20,132 bases of DNA, taken from positions 1 to 20,132 of the forward strand of contig JAHHRO010000033.1 in NCBI GenBank assembly GCA_020025755.1, read 5' to 3'. The stretch comes from Butyricicoccus sp. (GTDB taxonomy: Bacteria; Bacillota; Clostridia; Oscillospirales; Butyricicoccaceae). A model generated the notes under the pieces. The model ran no database searches. It was not told the origin of the DNA and saw only the letters and a program-made list of their open reading frames with translations. Of the stretch, positions 14,818-20,132 are shown in pieces. A program made the translations under genes and the position numbers. The first letter of the stretch is position 1. Each line of letters opens with the position of its first letter.

Positions 14818-16374
14818 TTACTTAACTTGCAACAAATTTGCCAGTCGGGTGTAAATCTCGGTATTATCATAGAATCCACCAAAGGTTTCCGATCCAGAGC
14901 CGTCTGCAAACACGGCAACGGGCAGACCGGTATGGGAATAGCTGGTGAAGTCTACGCCTGCCTTGTTATTGAGAATGTGTGTGACGGTGACAGAGAATGG
15001 ATTGTATGTGCCATAGAGCACCTGCTGCTCCTGATTGAGCTCTACCTTGTCATTGGTCACAGCCAGCTGATATGCCGTGCGCAGACGATCCTGCTCGTAT
15101 GGGGTCAGTACCATCTGGTCGCCCTTGTCCCCACTCATCTTCAGCCCAAACAGCTTTTCAACGTCCTTCATAGCCTGCTCAAATGGGGTCTTGTTGGCTT
15201 TATACTTCTCTACATACTGTTCATCAAACTGTGCATACGAAATCTTCTGGTTTGTCAGGTTGTCCAAATATGTATCATAGTCTGTACCAGCAAATCCAAT
15301 GCTCAGACCACCGGTCTCGTGGTCGCCTGTGACCAGAATCAGTGTTTCATCCGGATGCTTCTTGGCAAAGTCCACAGCGACCTGAACTGCGTCAGAGAGT
15401 GCCAGCGTATCCGAGACTGCCGAGCCGGCATCATTTGCATGGCAGGCCCAGTCGATTTTTCCGCCCTCGCACATCATAAAGAAGCCCTTGGGGTTGTCCA
15501 GCACTTCGATACCCTTGGAAACATAATCAGCCAGTGCCCACTGACCCTCTTTTCGATCGAGATCATAGTTCATTGCATCACTGTCTGCGAGGTGCTCATC
15601 GATCAGGATCACCTTGTCATCGGATGCCTTCACTGCCTCTGCTTCTTTCTGCGTAAAGTGGACGGTGTATCCTGCCTTGGATGCCAGATCATACAGGCTT
15701 TCCTTGTCCTTATCCGAACCGGTCACCTTTTTCAATCCACCGCCTGCAAAGTAGTTGAATCCGGAGTCGATCATTTCCAGACCGATCTCATAATAGTTGT
15801 TTCGGCTTGCCTGATGGGCATAGAAAGCTGCCGGCGTTGCATGGTTGAGGTTGACGGAGGAGATGACACCGATCTCCCAGCCCTTCTGGTCGCGCAGCTT
15901 TTCTGCGATGGTTTCATAGGACTTTGTGCCGGTTTCATCTACGTTGATCATACCCGAGTATGTTTTATGCCCTGTAGAAATGGAAGTCGCGGTAGAGGCG
16001 GAATCGGGTGCAAAAGAACAGGAATCGTAAGTAACCGCCGTTCCGACCGTGTTGAAATCCATAAAGCTCAGTTTCTTCGGCCCATCCAGAACAGCACCGT
16101 TGCGAGTAGCCTTGTCCGTACTTGGCAGTGCCTTGCGATAATCCTTGTCCGCAATTGCTCCCAGATAATCAGAAGCGGTTTGAAACTGCGGATAGCTCAT
16201 GCCGTCGCCGATAAACATGAAGACATACTTGGGCTGCTTGACATTACCTGATTTTGCGGATGCCACAAAGGGGTTATCCGCCATGGAAGACGATGGTTCT
16301 CCAGACCCACATCCGGTCAGCCCAGCCGCAGTACCCAATAACAATGTTGCTGCGATCAATCTTTTAAATTCCAT
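14818..16374 (-). CDS. Alkaline phosphatase (PhoA type), lipoprotein
   Basis: The 518-residue precursor starts MEFKRLIAATLLLGTAAGL followed by the lipobox LTGC, so it is lipidated at Cys22 and anchored outside the membrane. PhoA active-site features are all present: IGDGMS (Asp57), PDSAST with the nucleophile Ser125, NHATPAAF near 178-185, EGGKID (Glu303, Asp308) with His312, TGDHETGG (Asp351, His352) and SHTG near the C terminus. It should release phosphate from monoesters using two zinc ions and a third metal. GGAG lies nine bases before the ATG at 16374. The Ser-rich stretch after the lipobox is a usual flexible tether. No clear Pho box is seen in the 245-base gap shared with the divergent permease gene. 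Confidence 0.94.
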   Translation of the reverse strand: MEFKRLIAATLLLGTAAGLTGCGSGEPSSSMADNPFVASAKSGNVKQPKYVFMFIGDGMSYPQFQTASDYLGAIADKDYRKALPSTDKATRNGAVLDGPKKLSFMDFNTVGTAVTYDSCSFAPDSASTATSISTGHKTYSGMINVDETGTKSYETIAEKLRDQKGWEIGVISSVNLNHATPAAFYAHQASRNNYYEIGLEMIDSGFNYFAGGGLKKVTGSDKDKESLYDLASKAGYTVHFTQKEAEAVKASDDKVILIDEHLADSDAMNYDLDRKEGQWALADYVSKGIEVLDNPKGFFMMCEGGKIDWACHANDAGSAVSDTLALSDAVQVAVDFAKKHPDETLILVTGDHETGGLSIGFAGTDYDTYLDNLTNQKISYAQFDEQYVEKYKANKTPFEQAMKDVEKLFGLKMSGDKGDQMVLTPYEQDRLRTAYQLAVTNDKVELNQEQQVLYGTYNPFSVTVTHILNNKAGVDFTSYSHTGLPVAVFADGSGSETFGGFYDNTEIYTRLANLLQVK

Positions 16375-16551
16375 TCTTTCATACTCCTTACTTTTGTCCT
16401 GACGATCTGCCTTGGTTTGGGGTGTCATTCACCCGCAATAAAAGTATAGTGGATTCTGCTTGTGCCTGATACCAAGTTATGGACAAATCTGTGTAAAATC
16501 TTTGTGTATACGATCTGAGATCCCCCCCGTATCCGAAAGGATCGCGGTCGC

Positions 16552-16580
16552 TTGTATCCCTCTGCCGAACTTGCTATAAT
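16552..16580 (+). promoter_or_regulatory. Sigma-A promoter of the EamA permease gene
   Basis: TTGTAT (16552-16557), 17 bases, then TATAAT (16575-16580) with an extended TG (16572-16573). The start would be near 16587, giving a 33-base leader. It is the best promoter match in the divergent region 16375-16619; the opposite strand has only a TATACT (16448-16443) without a good -35 for the phosphatase. Confidence 0.75.
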
Positions 16581-16619
16581 AAATAGGAACAGTAAAGATT
16601 TGAGATGGGAGGCATCATC

Positions 16620-17489
16620 ATGTGGATCGTTATGGCTGTACTTTCGGCTGTGTTTGCAGGTATCACGGCTGTCCTTGCAAAGTGCGGCATCCGAAAGACC
16701 GATTCCGATGTGGCAACTGCACTGCGTACTGTTGTAGTGCTTGTGTGTGCGTGGCTGATGGTTTTTGTTGTGGGGTCTTGGGATTCCATCGGGGGGATTT
16801 CTCCAAAATCGTTTTTATTCCTGATCCTGTCCGGTTTGGCAACCGGCGCGTCATGGCTTTGTTACTTCAAGGCTTTGTCTTTGGCAGATGTGAATCAGGT
16901 CGCCCCAATTGATAAATCCAGCACGCTGTTAACCGTGCTCCTTGCAATTGTTTGCTTTGGCGAGACCTATCATCTTTTTCTGAAACTCTTTGCCACTGCC
17001 TTGCTGGGTATAGGCATTTTTCTGATGATCGAAAAGAAAGATATGGATGCAGCGGAACAAAAAAATAATCAATGGATCGTTTTCGCGCTCGGTTCGGCGA
17101 TCTTTGCTGCCCTGACTTCTATACTGGCCAAGGTGGGGATTACGGATGTGGAGTCCAATCTGGGGACTGCCATTCGGACTTCGGTGGTTTTGCTTCTGGC
17201 ATGGGGCATCGTATGGATGAAGGGGAAGCAGGCGCAAATGAAACAGATAGATCGCCATGAGTTGTTTTTTATCGCGCTGTCCGGCGTGGCGACGGGGGCT
17301 TCTTGGCTGTGCTATTATTACGCCATTCAAAACGGCATTGTCAGTATTGTCGTACCCATTGACAAGATGAGCATTTTGGTGACCTGTGTGTTCTCCAGCT
17401 GCTTCCTCAAGGAGAACATGAAGCGCAGATCCCTGCTGGGGCTGCTTCTGATGCTGATTGGAACCCTGATCATGGCAATCTGGTGCTGA
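16620..17489 (+). CDS. EamA/DMT-superfamily permease
   Basis: The 289-residue protein is almost entirely hydrophobic and consists of two similar halves of five helices each. The shared segments are ILAKVGI-like (VLAKCGIRKTDSDVATALRT in half one, ILAKVGITDVESNLGTAIRT in half two) and SGxATGASWLCYxxA in both, with a C-terminal VVPIDKMSILVTCVFSSCFLKE. This is the duplicated EamA layout of drug/metabolite transporters. The substrate is not predictable from sequence. GGGAGG lies seven bases before ATG 16620; the ATG at 16605 overlaps that ribosome site and is rejected. Monocistronic, with its own promoter. Confidence 0.92.
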   Translation: MWIVMAVLSAVFAGITAVLAKCGIRKTDSDVATALRTVVVLVCAWLMVFVVGSWDSIGGISPKSFLFLILSGLATGASWLCYFKALSLADVNQVAPIDKSSTLLTVLLAIVCFGETYHLFLKLFATALLGIGIFLMIEKKDMDAAEQKNNQWIVFALGSAIFAALTSILAKVGITDVESNLGTAIRTSVVLLLAWGIVWMKGKQAQMKQIDRHELFFIALSGVATGASWLCYYYAIQNGIVSIVVPIDKMSILVTCVFSSCFLKENMKRRSLLGLLLMLIGTLIMAIWC

Positions 17490-17540
17490 TACAGTCCTCA
17501 CCGGTACAGCAAGTTCCCAAAATGTATGGATAGATAAAGG

Positions 17541-17563
17541 GCAGTTTCGCTCTGCGTTTTTTT
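17541..17563 (+). terminator. Weak terminator after the permease gene
   Basis: GCAG (17541-17544) can pair with CTGC (17552-17555), followed after one base by seven T residues (17557-17563). The stem is only four pairs, so this is a weak candidate; the palindromic repeat 65 bases further may assist. Confidence 0.35.
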
Positions 17564-17627
17564 GCCTTGTGGCGGCGCGCGCCCTGCAAAATCTAAAGCA
17601 CGCACAACAAAGCTGTAAAAGTTGGCA

Positions 17628-17669
17628 AACGCCGCTGAAATCTAGGGATATCCCGATTTCAGCGGCGTT
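17628..17669. repeat. 42-bp palindromic repeat, copy 2 (possible bidirectional terminator)
   Basis: AACGCCGCTGAAATC (17628-17642) pairs perfectly with 17655-17669, with TAGGGATATCCC in the loop. Compared with the minus strand of copy 1, CA to TG in the left arm is matched by TG to CA in the right arm, so both stems remain perfect. The loop palindrome GGGATATCCC is unchanged. It lies between the convergent permease and carboxypeptidase genes. Similarity continues into one flank (CGTTTGCCAACTTTTAC here, CGTTTGTCAGCCTTTGT in copy 1). Confidence 0.8.
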
Positions 17670-17705
17670 CATCATTAAGGGTTTGTTTTGAAAATAGAGA
17701 AATTT

Positions 17706-19166
17706 TTAGTCCACAACTTTGATTTCAGCAGTCAGACGCAGGGGAGAAGTACCCATCGGGTCTACAATCAGCGCGACCTCTGCCTTTTCTCCAATCAAAT
17801 CCATCGGGATCTCAAAGGCTGCGGTGCTGATGCCGATACCGTTTTTCAGGGTAACCGTATTCGGTTCTGCGATCGGGGTGCCGTTTAACTCCCACTGTAC
17901 GGGCACAGTCATTTCCGGAACTGCGATCTCGGAAGAAATGGTACCCTGTACAGTCAGCGGATGTCCGCCGTAAACGGATGCAGTGTGTAGATTGAGCTGA
18001 CCATCGAGCCCCATGCTCTCCGCAACAGGAACCGCCATCGTGCGCTCCACAGTCTTTCCGTTCGGGAATTTGAGGGTGAAGCCGACTGCAAGGGTCGTTC
18101 CCATTTCAGATGCGGATGGTGTGTAAATCAGCGTGGAAATCTTACGGTCGGTGATCTTGGATGCCGGATTTGTAAATCCAGCAACAGGCTTGCCGTTTAC
18201 CGTCCATTCCGCCTCGCAGGTATATGGTGTGGTGACACCACCGATCTGAACGGATACCTGCATAGGCATATAGGGGATCGCCTGCGCCGGAACGCTGAGA
18301 TCCTTTAAGTAAGTTTTTTCGCGGGCCGTATCGCGGCGCGCGACCTCTGCAAAGCCATGATCCAGCAGGATTTTGGAGTCCACAAAACGCTGAGAGGTGG
18401 AACTGGATTTCATAACAATGGAGATGATACGGCGGTTATTGCGGGTTGCCGTGGTTGCAACACAGTAGCCGGCGGCTGCAATGGTGCCGGTCTTGAATCC
18501 GTCTGCGCCCTCATAGTACATGGTGTCCAGCAGATGGTTGGTATTGCCATAGGTACGTCCGCGGAAGTTGTAGGAAGATTTGCGCGTATAGTTGAGGATA
18601 TCTGGATAGTCCTGAATGAACTTGCGGACAAGAATCGCCATGGAACGCGCAGTGATATAGTTGATGCGTGCGCCGTGGCTGTTGTAGTAGGTTGCATCCA
18701 TGCCGAACGATTTTGCGGTTTCGTTCATGCGTTTGACGAATGCCTGCTCACTGCCTGAGATGTGTTCTGCGATCGCGATACAGGACGCGCTTGCGGACGG
18801 GATCATGATGAGGTTCAGCAGTTCGTCAACGGAATATGTTCCGCCAGCAACCAGCGGCACGGGTTGGGGATAGCTGGAATCACGCGAGATCGCTGCAACA
18901 TGCGGACTGATGGTGACAAGATCGGTTTTGCTGAGGTTGCCGCGCTCCATTTCCTGATACATGATGTAGGCAGTGAGCACCTTGGTCATGCTCGCAGGAA
19001 CGCGCGCGGTGTCTGGATCTTTGGCATACAGGATCTCGCCTGTCTGGTGATCCATGACGACTGCGGATGATGCGTGGATGTTGAGCTTTACCGCGCCGGC
19101 AGGCAGGGCAAGCACAGTAACCATGACAAACGCAAGGAACATGGACAGCAAACGCTTTTGTTTCAT
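17706..19166 (-). CDS. D-alanyl-D-alanine carboxypeptidase (DacF/PBP5-like)
   Basis: The 486-residue precursor has a signal peptide (MKQKRLLSMFLAFVMVTVLALPAGA, cleaved near residue 25), then a peptidase S11 domain. SMTK at 59-62 holds the nucleophile Ser59 and Lys62; KTG is at 225-227 in GFKTGT. The usual SxN motif appears as SAS (124-126), with Ser in place of Asn. After the catalytic domain comes the PBP5-associated beta region and a longer beta-rich tail to residue 486 that resembles Ig-like modules and may hold it to the wall. It has no obvious C-terminal amphipathic anchor. These enzymes trim the terminal D-Ala of peptidoglycan stem peptides in vegetative cells or spores. AAGGGGG is 12 bases from the ATG at 19166. 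Confidence 0.93.
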   Translation of the reverse strand: MKQKRLLSMFLAFVMVTVLALPAGAVKLNIHASSAVVMDHQTGEILYAKDPDTARVPASMTKVLTAYIMYQEMERGNLSKTDLVTISPHVAAISRDSSYPQPVPLVAGGTYSVDELLNLIMIPSASASCIAIAEHISGSEQAFVKRMNETAKSFGMDATYYNSHGARINYITARSMAILVRKFIQDYPDILNYTRKSSYNFRGRTYGNTNHLLDTMYYEGADGFKTGTIAAAGYCVATTATRNNRRIISIVMKSSSTSQRFVDSKILLDHGFAEVARRDTAREKTYLKDLSVPAQAIPYMPMQVSVQIGGVTTPYTCEAEWTVNGKPVAGFTNPASKITDRKISTLIYTPSASEMGTTLAVGFTLKFPNGKTVERTMAVPVAESMGLDGQLNLHTASVYGGHPLTVQGTISSEIAVPEMTVPVQWELNGTPIAEPNTVTLKNGIGISTAAFEIPMDLIGEKAEVALIVDPMGTSPLRLTAEIKVVD

Positions 19167-19218
19167 AAAATAAAATCCCCCTTATAAATTGCATACAGAT
19201 GCCCTGTAAATATAATAT

Positions 19219-19246
19219 ATTATACATATTTCGACAAAAAATTCAA
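19219..19246 (-). promoter_or_regulatory. Sigma-A promoter of the carboxypeptidase gene
   Basis: On the minus strand TTGAAT (19246-19241), 16 bases, then TATAAT (19224-19219) with a TG directly before it. The start would be near 19212, leaving a 45-base AT-rich leader. A sigma-A promoter favours vegetative rather than sporulation-only expression. Confidence 0.7.
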
Positions 19247-19376
19247 GAGGATCATGTGAAAAATGTCATTTTTTACAAAAATGGTTCGCTCGTTTTACAC
19301 AGCAGGACTCTCTGGTATGCGCGCAAGATATCCCAACGTGTTTGGAGAAAAAGCAGATCGAGACCGAGGGAAGCTG

Positions 19377-19396
19377 TTTGTAGAATTTTGTAGAAT
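19377..19396 (+). repeat. Tandem 10-bp direct repeat at the -35 region of the 19459 gene
   Basis: TTTGTAGAAT occurs twice without a gap (19377-19386 and 19387-19396), one DNA turn apart. It covers the place where the -35 box of the promoter with TATAAT at 19414 would lie, and no normal -35 is seen there. This is the usual position for an activator or repressor site. Confidence 0.55.
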
Positions 19397-19410
19397 TTCG
19401 TGATGCGGTA

Positions 19411-19419
19411 TGATATAAT
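19411..19419 (+). promoter_or_regulatory. Extended -10 promoter of the 19459 gene
   Basis: TGATATAAT (19411-19419) is a consensus -10 with an extended TG. The start would be near 19426, so the GTG at 19423 cannot be the start codon. The leader is about 33 bases and includes GGGGAAGGG. Confidence 0.6.
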
Positions 19420-19458
19420 AAAGTGAACATCATAGAATTGAAAAGTGGGGAAGGGCTT

Positions 19459-20004
19459 ATGATCGAGTTTGGCAGTGATTTTGATCAGTCTGTGGCACCG
19501 CCGTTTATCCGTCATTTATGGGAGACGCGTGCCGGAGTGCTGCATATTATGGTTTCTCTGGCCTCGCTTGCGGAGCAGGAAGGGCGGCATGGATCGGAAG
19601 ATTTGGCAGTCGATGAACTGCTGGGTCGTTTCCAGTCGGTGACGGCGGATGCAAATTGTACATACGAAATCATTTTTGAGGACTATATGCTGTGGCAGAC
19701 ATGCGGTAAGCTATGTGCGCGGTGGAAGGAAAGAACAGGAACCGGCAAATATTTTACCATTTTTTCCCAGTCTCCTCTGCTGGACAAGCTGCCGCATCTT
19801 GCGCTGTGCCAGCAAACACAGGATGGGATCATTCTGCCCAACCAGTATATCCATTATGGGATCTTTGCACAGGAACGTGTCGTGGATGTCATCACCTGTA
19901 AAGAACCGATCATCATAAAGAGAAACAATGTTTTAAAGAAACATGTCGATACAAGAAAAAGACGGTTTGTTATAAGCCGTCCCAATGCGAAAAGCAGTTC
20001 CTGA
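19459..20004 (+). CDS. Conserved-looking protein of unknown function
   Basis: I do not recognise this 181-residue protein. It begins MIEFGSDFDQSVAPPFIRHL, is mixed alpha/beta, and has several Cys and Trp residues but no clear metal site. There is no signal peptide or membrane segment. The last 35 residues are strongly basic (KRNNVLKKHVDTRKRRF) and could bind nucleic acid. ATG 19459 is chosen over the GTG at 19423 because GGGGAAGGG lies just upstream and the predicted transcript starts after the GTG. Base composition and codon use look like the neighbours'. The final codons lie within hairpins (19961-19981 and 19992-20017), with the stop codon TGA exactly in the loop of the second, so the natural C terminus may have been altered by insertion of the stem-loop array. 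Confidence 0.7.
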   Translation: MIEFGSDFDQSVAPPFIRHLWETRAGVLHIMVSLASLAEQEGRHGSEDLAVDELLGRFQSVTADANCTYEIIFEDYMLWQTCGKLCARWKERTGTGKYFTIFSQSPLLDKLPHLALCQQTQDGIILPNQYIHYGIFAQERVVDVITCKEPIIIKRNNVLKKHVDTRKRRFVISRPNAKSSS

Positions 20005-20132
20005 CAGGGAACTGCTTGAGGCTGTCGAAAAACTTCGACAGCCTTTCTAGGGGGATCCAATCCCCCTAGATACAGAACCGGTTCCAGTAGAAACCGGCTC
20101 TGATACCCCCGGTTTCGCGCCCGATGGCGCGG
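19961..20132. repeat. Run of consecutive stem-loops to the window end
   Basis: Six hairpins follow one another: 19961-19981 (8 bp with one wobble), 19992-20017 (10 bp), 20019-20044 (11 bp), 20047-20069 (10 bp, CTAGGGGGAT arm), 20075-20100 (8 of 9 bp) and about 20114-20131 (CGCGCC with GGCGCG, cut near the window edge). Spacers are one to seven bases apart from the 10-base gap after the first. The third is followed by only three T residues, so it is a weak terminator. No reading frame beyond the 19459 gene is seen. It could be a terminator cluster, the edge of a palindromic mobile repeat, or a structured RNA. Confidence 0.6.

Noticed and set aside
14827..16251. 474-codon rightward open frame
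   Set aside because: It lies wholly antisense to the alkaline phosphatase, which has all catalytic motifs; the translated frame is Cys/Ile/Val-rich without family resemblance.
19423..19458. GTG start at 19423 for the 181-residue protein
   Set aside because: It lies before the expected transcript start of the TATAAT at 19414 and lacks a ribosome site.
1..20132. CRISPR arrays, tRNA or rRNA genes, insertion sequence ends
   Set aside because: No regularly spaced repeats, no cloverleaf or rRNA-like sequence and no transposase were found on either strand by eye.

Overview
The window looks like chromosomal DNA from a spore-forming low-to-mid GC Firmicute, most likely class Clostridia (Oscillospirales-like). 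The grounds are a cotJABC spore-coat operon, strong AGGAGG-type ribosome binding sites, sigma-A-like TATAAT promoters often with an extended TG, and typical clostridial envelope genes. The genus cannot be fixed from the sequence alone.

Layout. Positions 1-2244 appear to be the right end of an integrated element: terminator hairpins, a leftward NifX/NifB-type protein with a His-rich tail (157-543), a 40-residue ORF (684-806) and, overlapping it, a large serine recombinase (799-2244). The recombinase gene runs head-on into the leftward cotJABC operon (3283-2216). CotJC matches its family up to about residue 136 and then changes into an unrelated 16-residue tail. The element therefore seems to have integrated inside cotJC, with the missing 3' part of cotJC expected beyond the left edge of the window. 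This arrangement recalls elements such as skin in sigK that are excised in the mother cell during sporulation.

Positions 3509-13424 form a single rightward six-gene operon behind an extended -10 promoter: a SWIM zinc-finger protein, two tandem paralogous HEAT-like proteins, a MoxR-type AAA+ ATPase, a DUF5682 protein and a von Willebrand A (VWA) protein with an intact MIDAS motif. The set resembles the poorly understood E. coli yehL-yehM-yehP-yehQ cluster (MoxR, DUF5682, VWA, SWIM) and the MoxR-VWA ternary systems proposed to act in conflict or stress. The tandem pair, nearly identical over its first 82 residues and divergent afterwards, is the distinctive part. This is the best candidate for a poorly described biological system here.

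Positions 13544-19166 hold envelope functions: a YibE/F membrane protein and a PhoA-type alkaline phosphatase lipoprotein (both leftward), an EamA/DMT permease (rightward), and a D-alanyl-D-alanine carboxypeptidase (leftward). Both convergent gene boundaries in this part carry one copy of a 42-bp palindromic repeat whose stem changes are compensatory. The window ends with a 181-residue protein of unknown function (19459-20004), preceded by a tandem 10-bp repeat at its promoter and followed by a run of consecutive stem-loops to the window edge. I saw no tRNA, rRNA, CRISPR array or recognisable riboswitch.
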